From: Clostridium chrysemydis
GTDB lineage: Bacteria > Bacillota > Clostridia > Clostridiales > Clostridiaceae
DNA length: 64,000 bases
Reading direction: 5' to 3'
Assembly (NCBI RefSeq): GCF_015234215.1
Contig: NZ_JADEKP010000003.1
Location: 186,001-250,000, forward strand
The notes below the pieces were generated by a model that was not told the DNA's origin, did not search any database, and worked only from the letters and a program-made list of their open reading frames with translations. The position numbers and the translations under genes are program-made. Positions within the stretch are counted from its first letter, which is position 1. The number at the start of each line of letters is the position of its first letter. Of the stretch, positions 16,895 to 25,455 are shown in pieces.

Positions 16895-17617
16895 ATGAAC
16901 TCAGATTTTATAGGGATCTCTGATATTCATAGAGAAGTGATAAAGTTAATGGCTCAAGGGTTAACAGATAAAGAGATAGCAACAAAACTTGGTATAGCGC
17001 AGTCAACTAAGTTAGATGTAGATTACGAAAGGATAAATGATTTTATAAACTATGAAAGCAAATATAATAGGAACGTAATAATAAAGTCATACAAAAATAT
17101 AAAAAGAAAATTAGAATCTAACAAAAATAAAATTAGAGAAAAGGATCCTAGGTGGCTTGTTCACAGCACAACCGAAGAAGCTTATAAGTTAATTAAAGAA
17201 AGTAATTTTTTATATTCTCCAAATGAGTTAAGAAAGCTTGGAAAAGAAATAAGTGAGATTGGTTTAAAACACTATCTAGAACCAAAGGATTACTCAGATT
17301 ATATTATGTTAGATATTTTAAATGGTTGTGGGGAGTTAGTAGTAAATTCAAGGCAATTAGGGTATGTTTGTACTGATGGAAATATGGAATACAACCCTGG
17401 TGTAAGGTTATATTTTGATGCTCACAAGATAATAGAAGATGGTTTGGCGGAAAGAGACGGTCTTCATATCCTAAAAGTAGAGAAGGAGCTGTCTTTAGAT
17501 AAATATCTAGTAATGGCAGTTACAAAAGATAAGGCGAAGGAAAAGGTAAGTTGGACTCCTACTACTTATACAGAGTGGGCTAACAATTATTTTTTAAGAA
17601 AAAATAATAAGAAATAG
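16895..17617 (+). CDS. Fused protein: partial LuxR-type HTH joined to an unknown domain
   Basis: The frame gives 240 residues. Residues about 10-35 (IHREVIKLMAQGLTDKEIAT, KLGIAQST) are the first part of a LuxR-like HTH, but the expected recognition helix is missing and the sequence passes into an unrelated region. The C-terminal region (about 85-240) begins PRWLVHSTTEEAYKLIKES and includes NGCGELVVNSRQLGYVCTDG; it recalls ADP-ribosyltransferase-like folds in HST...LI, but I cannot confirm that. No ribosome site precedes the ATG, and a terminator ends only 5 bases before it. The gene may be a deletion product and not expressed. Confidence 0.5.
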   Translation: MNSDFIGISDIHREVIKLMAQGLTDKEIATKLGIAQSTKLDVDYERINDFINYESKYNRNVIIKSYKNIKRKLESNKNKIREKDPRWLVHSTTEEAYKLIKESNFLYSPNELRKLGKEISEIGLKHYLEPKDYSDYIMLDILNGCGELVVNSRQLGYVCTDGNMEYNPGVRLYFDAHKIIEDGLAERDGLHILKVEKELSLDKYLVMAVTKDKAKEKVSWTPTTYTEWANNYFLRKNNKK

Positions 17618-17692
17618 ATTTTAATCTAAATTAAGGTAAAAAGTTATTTTTTGCATATACTACTCTTAACTGTTAGTTTTGGAGGTAATTAA

Positions 17693-18670
17693 ATGACTGA
17701 AGAATATTATATAGAATCCTTAATTTCTATGCTTAAAAAGGATATGGAAAAAGATTATTTAAAAGGAACTACAAAAAGGGATGCACACCCTAAAACGTTA
17801 GGGCTTTTAAAAGCAGAATTTAAAGTTATGGAGGGCTTACCAGAAGAGCTTAAAGTCGGATTATTTAAAGAAGCTAAATCTTATAAAAGCTTTATAAGGA
17901 TTTCTAGTTCATCGCCTAAAGTAGAAGGGGATGATAAAAAAGACGCTAGGGGTTTTGCTATAAAGCTTATAGGAGTAAAAGGTAAAAAAGTTTTAGAAGA
18001 CGAAAAATATACTCAAGATTTTATACTTTTAAGTAATGAGGTTTTCCCTTTTAGAAACTTAAAATCCTTTCACGATTTAGTTTATGCTAGGGATAACGGC
18101 AAACTACCTCTTTATTTAGTTAAAAATATTTTAAAAGGGAATCTACCTAATTTAATTAAGCTTTCATTAGTTCCTAAAAATCAAACTAGTCCTTTTGATA
18201 TAAGTTATTTCAGTACTACTGCTTATAAATTTTCAGATAAGGTTGTTCGCTATAGTATTGTTCCTAGAAGTCACATTAAAAGCAAGATTCCAAAAGCCGG
18301 GGGAGCGTCCTACCTTTCTAACAATATGCAAAAGGCGTTAGATAATGGCAAAATAATATTTGATTTTAAGATCCAATTTAAAAAGCCTAATATGAAAGAC
18401 GACCCTTCAGTTGTATGGAATAAAAAAATATCTCCTTATATAAAGGTCGCTGAAATCATAATAGATAAACAAAGTGTTATGGATAAAAGGAGAAATGAAT
18501 TAGCTGAAAAATTATCTTTTAATGTAGGACATTCTTTAATTGAACATACCCCTATAGGAGAATTTAATAGGGCTAGGATGAAGATATATACGGAGTTATC
18601 AAAATTCAGACACCTTAGAAACGATGAAAAAATGCTAGAACCTACAATCAGCGATTTTAATTCAATATAA
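17693..18670 (+). CDS. Catalase-family heme protein (small, y4iL-like)
   Basis: A 325-residue protein, shorter than true catalases (about 480 or more). The catalase core is visible: a candidate distal His in TTKRDAHPKTLGLLKAEF, RISSSSPKVEGDDKKDARGFAIKL in the position of the catalase arginine/serine strand, DFILLSNEVFPFR, and a candidate proximal RMKIYTELSKFRH with R-x3-Y. Such small members may be peroxidases or fatty-acid-hydroperoxide enzymes. Good GGAGG site. With katG at 26905, it suggests peroxide defence in an anaerobe. Activity is inferred. Confidence 0.78.
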   Translation: MTEEYYIESLISMLKKDMEKDYLKGTTKRDAHPKTLGLLKAEFKVMEGLPEELKVGLFKEAKSYKSFIRISSSSPKVEGDDKKDARGFAIKLIGVKGKKVLEDEKYTQDFILLSNEVFPFRNLKSFHDLVYARDNGKLPLYLVKNILKGNLPNLIKLSLVPKNQTSPFDISYFSTTAYKFSDKVVRYSIVPRSHIKSKIPKAGGASYLSNNMQKALDNGKIIFDFKIQFKKPNMKDDPSVVWNKKISPYIKVAEIIIDKQSVMDKRRNELAEKLSFNVGHSLIEHTPIGEFNRARMKIYTELSKFRHLRNDEKMLEPTISDFNSI

Positions 18671-18738
18671 GATTATATAAAAAGTTTTAAAATATTAATT
18701 TATTTTAGAACTTTTTTATTTTTAGGTCTTCTGCAAAA

Positions 18739-18768
18739 CGGTCAATAATAATATAATCTTATTAACCG
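18739..18768 (+). promoter_or_regulatory. TetR operator-promoter
   Basis: Inverted repeat CGGTCAATAA (18739-18748) and TTATTAACCG (18759-18768), one mismatch, 10-base spacer. A -10 hexamer TATAAT (18752-18757) lies in the spacer, so binding would block RNA polymerase. Autoregulation of the tetR-ABC operon is the simplest reading. Confidence 0.65.
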
Positions 18769-18793
18769 AAATGGTAAATGAGAGGTGATATAA

Positions 18794-19414
18794 ATGAATC
18801 AAAAGTTTTTTAATTTACCTACAGAAAAGCAAAACACTATCATAAATGCAGGTTACAGAGTCTTTTCTGAAAATAAATATAAAAAATCACCAATATCAGA
18901 AATTGCCCTAGAAGCTGGAATATCAAAATCCTTAATATTTCATTATTTTAAGAACAAAAAGGAGTTATATTTGTATTTATATCAGTATGGGGTAGAAGTA
19001 CTTATGAAAGAAGCAGTAAAAACTCAAGTATTCGAGGAAAAAGACTTTTTTAAGCTTTATTTAGAAGGTGCAAAGTGTAAGTTTGAAATTTTTAAGAAAC
19101 ATAAATATTTATTTAATTTTATGGTAAGAGTTTATTATGAGGAAGATGATGAAATTAGATCAGAAATAGAGGGCAAGAATGAATCATTAATTAATTACAA
19201 AAATAATTTACTTATGAATAATATAGATATGTATAAATTTAAAGATGATATAGATATTAAAAACTTAGATAAAATGCTTAATTGGTGCACAGAAGGATAT
19301 ATGAAAGAAAACTATAGGGATGGAAATTTGGATTTAGATGTACTTATAGATGATTTTAGTGGGATTATAGACTTTTTTAGAAAAAATAGCTATAAGGAGG
19401 AGTATTTAAGGTGA
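18794..19414 (+). CDS. TetR/AcrR family regulator
   Basis: A 206-residue regulator with the N-terminal TetR HTH (about 10-55: AGYRVFSENKYKKSPISEIA then LEAGISKSLIFHYFKNKKEL) and an all-helical ligand domain. It is the first gene of a three-gene operon; the stop overlaps the GTG of the ABC ATPase (GTGA). An inverted repeat covering the promoter is upstream, so it likely represses its own operon and responds to a compound the transporter handles. Confidence 0.9.
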   Translation: MNQKFFNLPTEKQNTIINAGYRVFSENKYKKSPISEIALEAGISKSLIFHYFKNKKELYLYLYQYGVEVLMKEAVKTQVFEEKDFFKLYLEGAKCKFEIFKKHKYLFNFMVRVYYEEDDEIRSEIEGKNESLINYKNNLLMNNIDMYKFKDDIDIKNLDKMLNWCTEGYMKENYRDGNLDLDVLIDDFSGIIDFFRKNSYKEEYLR

Positions 19415-20301
19415 ATGTAATTGAAATAAAGGACCTTACGAAGGATTATGGAAATAGGCGAGGTATTTTTGATGTTAATCTTAATATTAAAAAAGGTGAG
19501 GTTTTCGGCTTTTTAGGACCTAATGGAGCTGGAAAAACTACAACTATAAGGCACTTAATGGGATTTATAAGATCAAACAAAGGGAGCTCTAAAATAGATG
19601 GGATGGATTGCTTTAAAGAAAGTAACAAGATTCAAACTAAACTTGGATATCTTCCAGGAGAAATTGCCTTTATGGATGATATGACAGGGATGGAATTTAT
19701 TCATTTTATTGCAGGTATGAAAGGCTTAAAGGATTTTAAAAGAGCAGAAGAATTAATAGAGTTATTTGAACTTAACCCTAAAGGTAAGATAAAAAGGATG
19801 TCTAAGGGGATGAAGCAAAAGATCGGGATTGTTTGTGCTTTTATGAGTAACCCAGATATTTTAATTTTAGATGAGCCAACTAGTGGGCTTGACCCTTTAA
19901 TGCAAAATAAATTCGTTGAACTTATTTTAGAAGAAAAATCTAAGGGTAAAACTATTTTTATGTCATCTCATATTTTTGATGAAATCGAAAAGACTTGCGA
20001 TAGGACTGCGATTATAAAAGACGGGTATGTTGTCGCTATAGAGAATGTAAAAACTTTATCTAATTCTAAACATAAATCTTATGTTATTAAATTTAAGGAC
20101 AAAGAAGTAGCTAAAGAGTTTTCAAAAGAAAAGATAAAGGTAGAAGAAATAAAAGATGATGTTGTAAATGTTGATGTAAAAGGTGATATAAACGCATTTA
20201 TAAATATTTTAAGTAAGTATGAAGTAAAGAGTTTAGACGTAAAAACTCAAAGCTTAGAAGAATTATTTATGCATTTTTACGGAGGTAAAGAGAATGATTA
20301 G
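19411..20301 (+). CDS. ABC transporter ATP-binding protein
   Basis: A 296-residue ATPase, GTG start overlapping the tetR stop, with AAGGAGGA upstream. Walker A GFLGPNGAGKTTT, Q-loop region LGYLPGE, signature MSKGMKQKIG, Walker B ILILDEPTSGLD, H-loop SSHIFDE. The last ~80 residues form the C-terminal extension typical of CcmA/BcrA/drug-type ATPases. It would energise the ABC-2 permease encoded next. Confidence 0.93.
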   Translation: MNVIEIKDLTKDYGNRRGIFDVNLNIKKGEVFGFLGPNGAGKTTTIRHLMGFIRSNKGSSKIDGMDCFKESNKIQTKLGYLPGEIAFMDDMTGMEFIHFIAGMKGLKDFKRAEELIELFELNPKGKIKRMSKGMKQKIGIVCAFMSNPDILILDEPTSGLDPLMQNKFVELILEEKSKGKTIFMSSHIFDEIEKTCDRTAIIKDGYVVAIENVKTLSNSKHKSYVIKFKDKEVAKEFSKEKIKVEEIKDDVVNVDVKGDINAFINILSKYEVKSLDVKTQSLEELFMHFYGGKEND

Positions 20302-21091
20302 TTTAACTCTTTTTAAGAAAGAAATAAAGTCAAATTATAAAATCATATTTATATTTTTAGCTATACTAACTCTTTATTCTACGAGTATTGTTTTTATGTA
20401 TGACCCTTCAACTACTAGTGCTTTTGAAGAAATGGCAAAAAGTATGCCAGAGATGATGAAAGCTTTCGGGATGGCAGCTGCAGTAACTAATATTACTGAG
20501 TATATTGCAAATTATTTATACGGATTTATAGTCCTTATGTTTCCTATAATCTGCACTATAATCCTTGGAAATAAACTAATAGTATCTTACGTAGATAAAG
20601 GGTCTATGGCGTACTTATTAGGAACTCCAAATAAAAGAACTAAAATAGCTTTAACTCAAAGTGTTTTTATGATGGTATCTAGCGCAGTGTTACTTATCTA
20701 CACTTCAGGACTAATAATAATTTTAAGCAATATAATGCATCCAAACTTATTAGATACTAAAAGCTTTATTTTGTTAAATATAGTGCTTTGGTTTCTTCAA
20801 CTTGCAGTAAGTGGAATATGCTTCTTTGCATCTTGTATAAGCAACAATTCAAAGCTTTATTTTATGATAGGTGCAGGGGTTCCTATAATGTTTTATTTAT
20901 TACAAGCTTTAGCTAATATGGGTGACAAGCTTGAATGGCTTAAGTATTTTACCTTATTTACTTTATTTAACCCGTCAGATATTATTTCTGGAAAAGGTAT
21001 AGCCCCTGAAATAATAGCACTAGCAGCGGTTGCTATAGCTTTTTACGCAATAGGAATATATATATTTTCAAAGAGAGATTTATCTTTATAG
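20294..21091 (+). CDS. ABC-2 type permease
   Basis: A 265-residue membrane protein with six hydrophobic segments (about 15-35, 62-90, 112-135, 140-165, 175-200, 235-258), the ABC-2 plan. Its ATG overlaps the ATPase stop by 8 bases. Together with the TetR regulator it forms an exporter operon, probably for a drug or lipid-like compound. A strong terminator follows at 21125. Confidence 0.85.
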   Translation: MISLTLFKKEIKSNYKIIFIFLAILTLYSTSIVFMYDPSTTSAFEEMAKSMPEMMKAFGMAAAVTNITEYIANYLYGFIVLMFPIICTIILGNKLIVSYVDKGSMAYLLGTPNKRTKIALTQSVFMMVSSAVLLIYTSGLIIILSNIMHPNLLDTKSFILLNIVLWFLQLAVSGICFFASCISNNSKLYFMIGAGVPIMFYLLQALANMGDKLEWLKYFTLFTLFNPSDIISGKGIAPEIIALAAVAIAFYAIGIYIFSKRDLSL

Positions 21092-21124
21092 ATAGAGTTA
21101 TTATAATAGATTAATTTAAAATAG

Positions 21125-21160
21125 ACCTTATCATTTGATATTAAATGATAAGGTTTATTT
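21125..21160 (+). terminator. Terminator of the tetR-ABC operon
   Basis: Perfect arms ACCTTATCATTT (21125-21136) and AAATGATAAGGT (21143-21154), then TTATTT. Confidence 0.82.
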
Positions 21161-21212
21161 ATGTTTTGATATAATATAAATTAATATTAAATAATTAAAA
21201 GAGGTAAACAAT

Positions 21213-22232
21213 ATGATTTTTTTAATATCAGGAAGTTCGCATACAGGAAAGACACTTTTAGCTCAGAAATTATTAGAAAAATATAAATATCCTTATATAT
21301 CTATAGATCATTTAAAGATGGGTTTAATTCGTAGCGGGAAAACAGAACTTACTCCAGAAGACGATGATAAACTTACGGATTATCTTTGGCCTATAGTTTG
21401 TGAAATGATTAAAACAGCTATAGAAAATAAGCAAAACTTAATAGTTGAAGGGTGTTATATTCCTTTTGATTTTAAGAAAGATTTTAAAAAGGAATATTTA
21501 CCTTTTATAAAGGATATATGTCTTATTTTTAGTGAAAATTATATTGAAAACAACTACGATAAGATTATTAATAAAGGTAGAGTTATAGAGAAAAGGTTAG
21601 ATTATAATTATCCTAAAGAATTAATGATTGAAGATAATAAAAAGGTTCTTAAAGGAAGCTTAAAATATAAAAATGATTATATTTTAATCGATAAATATTA
21701 TGAGGTAGATGTTTGTATGGATACAGTTTTAACTAGCGAAAGGTTAATATTTAAGAGGATTAATAAAAATGATTTTAAGAATATTTCAGAAATGCTAAAA
21801 GATCCAGAAGTGATGTACGCTTGGGAGAAAGGCTTTACTTCTGAGGAAGTTGAGCGTTGGATAGATAAAAGGTTAAAAGGGTACGAAGAGTTTGGGTACG
21901 ATTATTTTTTAGCTATAGATAAAAATACTAAAAAGGTAGTAGGACAAATAGGTTTATTAGATGAAGTAGTTTTTGGGGAGCATTTTACAGGGCTTGGCTA
22001 CATACTAAAAAAAGAGTTTTGGCATAAAGGTTACGCCTTAGAAGGTGCAAATGCTATGATAGAGTATGCATTTTCCTTGCTAGGAAAAGAAAAGGTTATA
22101 GCTACGATTCGCCCAGAAAATGAAGCATCTTTAAAGGTAGCTAAAAAGCTCAAAATGAATTTAGAAAGTGAATTTATAAAAGTATATAAAGGCAAAGAGA
22201 TGAAACATTTAGTTTATAGTATTTTAAAGTAA
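21213..22232 (+). CDS. P-loop kinase-GNAT acetyltransferase fusion
   Basis: A 339-residue two-domain protein. Residues 1 to about 168 are a P-loop kinase: Walker A LISGSSHTGKT, a DHLKMGLIRSG segment and LIVEGCYIPF, as in small-molecule or nucleotide kinases. Residues about 172-339 are a RimJ/RimL-type N-acetyltransferase: TSERLIFKRINKNDF, acetyl-CoA binding region GLGYILKKEFWHKGYALEG and IRPENEASLKVAKKLKM. The two domains are in one frame without a linker break. Bifunctional modifying enzymes of this kind occur in aminoglycoside resistance, but the parts here are not those families. Substrates are unknown. Confidence 0.82.
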   Translation: MIFLISGSSHTGKTLLAQKLLEKYKYPYISIDHLKMGLIRSGKTELTPEDDDKLTDYLWPIVCEMIKTAIENKQNLIVEGCYIPFDFKKDFKKEYLPFIKDICLIFSENYIENNYDKIINKGRVIEKRLDYNYPKELMIEDNKKVLKGSLKYKNDYILIDKYYEVDVCMDTVLTSERLIFKRINKNDFKNISEMLKDPEVMYAWEKGFTSEEVERWIDKRLKGYEEFGYDYFLAIDKNTKKVVGQIGLLDEVVFGEHFTGLGYILKKEFWHKGYALEGANAMIEYAFSLLGKEKVIATIRPENEASLKVAKKLKMNLESEFIKVYKGKEMKHLVYSILK

Positions 22233-22272
22233 GAGTTTCGTTAAATTTAAATTGATATTTTTAGGAGTAATT

Positions 22273-22437
22273 ATGAAAAAAGAAGATATAAATTTATTTG
22301 ATATTTTTAAGAGCTATTCTTATAGTGATGTGATGGAATTGCTTGGAAATTTAAAGGATAAAGAAGAGAAAGATTTTTATGCAGCTTTAGTTAATTTTAT
22401 ATTGCAAAGAGAGCAAAGGAAAATTATCGATAAATAA
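22273..22437 (+). CDS. Small protein, candidate antitoxin of a broken zeta-toxin pair
   Basis: A 54-residue protein from ATG 22273 with TTAGGAG 5 bases upstream. It begins MKKEDINLFDIFKSYSYSDV and is helical and acidic. What follows its stop, in the same frame, is the start of a zeta-type kinase (see 22438), and small helical proteins of this kind precede zeta-toxin genes in clostridia. The role is inferred from this arrangement; the toxin itself is no longer intact. Confidence 0.55.
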   Translation: MKKEDINLFDIFKSYSYSDVMELLGNLKDKEEKDFYAALVNFILQREQRKIIDK

Positions 22438-22541
22438 AGATGGAATTGCACTATATTTGCTGGAGTTAATGGAGCTGGAAAAACCGCTATATACAAGTCG
22501 ATATATTATAAAGATAATATTAGTGAAAAAATCCAAAGATA
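22438..22541 (+). pseudogene. N-terminal remnant of a zeta-toxin-like kinase
   Basis: Directly after the small gene's stop and in its frame the DNA reads NCTIFAGVNGAGKTAIYKSI followed by YYKDN, then stops at the terminator arm. IFAGVNGAGKT is the Walker A region of zeta-type toxins. There is no start codon and no remainder of the kinase, so the toxin has been deleted to about 30 codons. Confidence 0.7.
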
Positions 22542-22566
22542 ATTCAACTATCTTTGGATTTTTTTT
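22530..22566 (+). terminator. Bidirectional terminator between the remnant and the PPOX gene
   Basis: Perfect arms AATCCAAAGATA (22530-22541) and TATCTTTGGATT (22549-22560), then a T run; A-rich on the other side, so it can also serve the minus-strand gene. Confidence 0.85.
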
Positions 22567-22567
22567 A

Positions 22568-22990
22568 TTATAAAGTTATGGTATCGCTTTGGGTGTAATT
22601 TAATGTTACAGTAGCCTGATTGAAGTGAATTTCGTAAAGAGATAAGTATTCAGAAGCCTCATTTATTGTAGTTTCATAATCAGGAATCTTTTTTGTAAAT
22701 TCTTCTTTTAAATCCAATATAGTTAAGTTGCTTTTAAAAATATTTGCCTTATTAACTCTAATATGCTCTATTTCGTTAGAAGGTATAGTAGTAAATGCGA
22801 CTATATTATTTTTTTTAAACTCTTCAACTTTTAAATTATCAGAGAAGGTTGAAAAATATATAACACCTTTCTTTGAAATATCATAGTAAAAATTTACGAT
22901 TCTAACGTTTGGAATATTATCTACGCTAGTTGCTAGTGCTAGTTCAGTTTGGGATAACATAATCCTTTTAAATTCTTTTAAAAAATTCAT
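22568..22990 (-). CDS. Pyridoxamine 5'-phosphate oxidase-like FMN-binding protein
   Basis: A 140-residue split-barrel protein: LALATSVDNIPNVRIVNFYY, GVIYFSTFSDNLKVEEFKKN and NIVAFTTIP are the FMN-binding strands of this superfamily. Members are flavin or heme/F420-related reductases; single-domain ones are mostly uncharacterised. It is transcribed away from the WYL regulator at 23108, and the TTGACA-N6-TGTCAA repeat in the shared promoter marks it as the probable target of that regulator. Confidence 0.82.
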   Translation of the reverse strand: MNFLKEFKRIMLSQTELALATSVDNIPNVRIVNFYYDISKKGVIYFSTFSDNLKVEEFKKNNIVAFTTIPSNEIEHIRVNKANIFKSNLTILDLKEEFTKKIPDYETTINEASEYLSLYEIHFNQATVTLNYTQSDTITL

Positions 22991-23033
22991 TTACAATAAC
23001 CTCCATTTTTTATATATTATTACTAATAGATTT

Positions 23034-23068
23034 AATATATCACACCAAAATTGACAACAGTATGTCAA
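23034..23068 (-). promoter_or_regulatory. WYL-regulator operator and promoter of the PPOX-like gene
   Basis: Inverted repeat TTGACA (23051-23056), spacer ACAGTA, TGTCAA (23063-23068). On the minus strand a -10 TATATT (23039-23034) begins 12 bases after the TTGTCA half-site, exactly as at 3561-3584. The -35 position again lies in the spacer and is poor (TACTGT). Confidence 0.65.
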
Positions 23069-23107
23069 GGTTAAAAATATATATTCATGAATTAAGGAGA
23101 TAAATTA

Positions 23108-24040
23108 ATGAAGATAGATAGATTGATATCAATCATTATGGTATTGCTAAATAATGAAAGAGTTAGTGCAGTAGAATTAGCTGAAATGTTTGAAGTTAGT
23201 ACAAGAACCATATATAGAGATATAGAAACTTTATCTTTAGCGGGAATACCGATAGTAACTTTTAACGGAGTTAATGGTGGTATTAGCATTATGGAAGAGT
23301 ACAAGGTCGATAAGAAACTTTTTACAATATCAGATATATCTACTATCCTAATGGGATTATCTAGTGTTTCAACTACTATATCAAATAAAGAGCTTATAGG
23401 AACTTTAGAGAAGGTTAAAAGTTTACTTCCAAAAGCTCAGGTTAAAGATATAGAATTAAAATCAAACCAAATAACAATTGATTTAACAACTTGGATGGGA
23501 AATAAGAGCTTTAAATCTAATATTGATAAAATAAAAAGTGCTTTAAATGATAATAAGCTTTTAGAATTTGAATATTATGGAACTAATAGAATTAAAGATA
23601 AACGAATTATCGAACCATATAAGCTAATACTTAAAGAAAATAACTGGTATTTACAAGGGTATTGCACTTTTAAAGAGGATTTTAGAGTATTTAAATTATC
23701 TAGAATTTCAAATCTTAAAATATTAGATGAAGTATTTTGGCAAAGAGAGTTTATAGAAAAACCACTAGATGGAAGTGGTTGGATAGATAAAAGGCTTATT
23801 AAAATTAAGCTTTTAGTTGATTGGTCCTTAAGAGAACAGATGGTTGAAAGGTGTGGAGAAGATAATGTTAAGGCTTTTTCTGATGATAAATTTATAGTCG
23901 ACTTTCCCTTTGTTGCAGATGATTTAGGATATAATATTTTAATGGGATTTGGGGATAAATGTGAATGTATAGGGCCAGAAAATATGCGTTTAGAACTTAT
24001 TAAACGTATTAGAAAATTATTGTCTGTTTATGAAAAGTGA
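23108..24040 (+). CDS. WYL-domain transcriptional regulator
   Basis: A 310-residue paralogue of the regulator at 2646: HTH VELAEMFEVSTRTIYRDIET at about 20-45, WYL core NNWYLQGYCTFKEDFRVFKL at about 180-200. It is divergent from a PPOX-like gene with a palindromic operator between them. Start ATG 23108 has AAGGAGATAAATTA in front. The shared operator sequence of the two WYL loci suggests closely related DNA-binding specificities. Confidence 0.9.
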   Translation: MKIDRLISIIMVLLNNERVSAVELAEMFEVSTRTIYRDIETLSLAGIPIVTFNGVNGGISIMEEYKVDKKLFTISDISTILMGLSSVSTTISNKELIGTLEKVKSLLPKAQVKDIELKSNQITIDLTTWMGNKSFKSNIDKIKSALNDNKLLEFEYYGTNRIKDKRIIEPYKLILKENNWYLQGYCTFKEDFRVFKLSRISNLKILDEVFWQREFIEKPLDGSGWIDKRLIKIKLLVDWSLREQMVERCGEDNVKAFSDDKFIVDFPFVADDLGYNILMGFGDKCECIGPENMRLELIKRIRKLLSVYEK

Positions 24041-24096
24041 TATTTATAATATAGTAAAATTGACTCCAACTTATTTGGATAAGAACTTCATTAAAT

Positions 24097-24216
24097 ATGG
24101 CATTAGAAGGACTCGGAATAAATAGTTATATATTTAATATAATTATTGTTTTAATGTTTATATTTTTATTTATGTTTATATCAAGTATTAAAGAAAATCA
24201 TAAAAATGTAACCTAA
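24097..24216 (+). CDS. Possible 39-aa membrane peptide or C-terminal remnant
   Basis: A short frame MALEGLGINSYIFNIIIVLM followed by a hydrophobic stretch and ending KENHKNVT. It has one membrane segment and no convincing ribosome site. It may be the tail of a lost membrane-protein gene. The surrounding region 24041-24300 has nothing else that I recognise. Confidence 0.3.
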   Translation: MALEGLGINSYIFNIIIVLMFIFLFMFISSIKENHKNVT

Positions 24217-24313
24217 ATATCTTTGATTTATCTTAAAAAAGAAGATAATATAAACTATATAATAATTGAAAGTAGTAATTAAGAGAATTAGATTACTATT
24301 AGGAGGAAACGAA

Positions 24314-25039
24314 ATGAGTAAGATAAAAGTTTTAGAAGTGCCATTAAAACTTAGTGCACAAAACGATAAACTTAATTTAGTAATTTTAGAAGATGACAAC
24401 GAAATGGTGCTTATAGATAGCGGACACCCAGGGTATGTAAATACTATAGAAGAAATCGCTGAAAATAATGATGTTGATATAAAAAGATTAACTAAGATAA
24501 TCATAACTCATCACGATTATGACCATATGGGATCTTTAGCTGAATTTAAGAGAAAATATCCTAAAATTCAGGTTTTAGCTTCAAAAGAAGATGAGCCTTA
24601 TATAAATGGAAGCGAGAAATCACTTAGATTACAGCAAGCAGAAGGGATATTTGAAACATTAACAGATAGAGAAAAAAGGCATGCTTTATATTTTCATAAG
24701 ATGCTTGAAGGCGTAGAAAACTGTGATGTAGATATTACTGTTCAGGATAAAGATTACTTTGATATTTGTGGTGGGATTGAAATAGTATCAACTCCAGGGC
24801 ATATGCCAGGCCACATATCTGTTTATCATAAGGGAAGCAAATCTTTAATAACAGGGGATGCCTTAGTTGTAGAAGATGGTGAATTAGCACCAGCAGTCCC
24901 TAAGTACACTTTAGATATAGAAGAATCTAAGAGATCTATTAAGAAGTTATTAGATTATGATATTGATAGAATAATCTGCTATCACGGTGGAAGTTATACT
25001 AAAGATATAAAAGAATCACTAGATAATTTAACTAAATAA
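24314..25039 (+). CDS. MBL-fold metallohydrolase
   Basis: A 241-residue protein from ATG 24314 (AGGAGG 8 bases upstream). The metallo-beta-lactamase motif THHDYDHMGS gives H-x-D-x-DH, followed by the conserved His in STPGHMPGHISVY, Asp in LITGDALV and the final His in ICYHGG. This is the broad glyoxalase-II/AHL-lactonase-like branch. The gene stands alone, and substrate is unknown. Confidence 0.9.
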   Translation: MSKIKVLEVPLKLSAQNDKLNLVILEDDNEMVLIDSGHPGYVNTIEEIAENNDVDIKRLTKIIITHHDYDHMGSLAEFKRKYPKIQVLASKEDEPYINGSEKSLRLQQAEGIFETLTDREKRHALYFHKMLEGVENCDVDITVQDKDYFDICGGIEIVSTPGHMPGHISVYHKGSKSLITGDALVVEDGELAPAVPKYTLDIEESKRSIKKLLDYDIDRIICYHGGSYTKDIKESLDNLTK

Positions 25040-25053
25040 TATTAGGTGAATTC

Positions 25054-25092
25054 AAAGAACAACTATTTTTATTTAAAGTAGTTGTTCTTTTT
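25054..25092. terminator. Bidirectional terminator
   Basis: Perfect arms AAAGAACAACTA (25054-25065) and TAGTTGTTCTTT (25079-25090) between converging genes, with T runs on the plus side. Confidence 0.8.
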
Positions 25093-25114
25093 GGTTAATA
25101 TAACGTGCATATTG

Positions 25115-25318
25115 CTAGTTTTCATTAGGTATTACAGAAGACTCCTTTGTAGCAAAAAACCAAGCGAATGCTGCAAACATCTTAAGAAAAACTATTAAAA
25201 ATTCTCTTAAATCAAACTCAGTACTACCTATAGAAAATATCATTCCCAAGAAATTCATAAATAATATCAAACCAATCAACAATACAAATATTCTAAATAG
25301 TTTCTTTGTTTTTTTCAT
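25115..25318 (-). CDS. Small two-helix membrane protein
   Basis: A 67-residue protein with basic N-terminus MKKTKKLFR, hydrophobic segments at about 9-30 and 40-58, and a polar tail. TTAGAGGTAAATA precedes the ATG. No family recognised. Single gene convergent with the MBL-fold gene. Confidence 0.65.
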   Translation of the reverse strand: MKKTKKLFRIFVLLIGLILFMNFLGMIFSIGSTEFDLREFLIVFLKMFAAFAWFFATKESSVIPNEN

Positions 25319-25455
25319 TATTTACCTCTAATTACTTTTTTTATTTAATGATACAATAAAAAATATACTTTTTATTACTTATTAGATAATTTTTACAGTT
25401 TGTTTATTAAATTATAGATGGTAGTATTATTAATTAAAGTTTAGGAGGAAATTGG

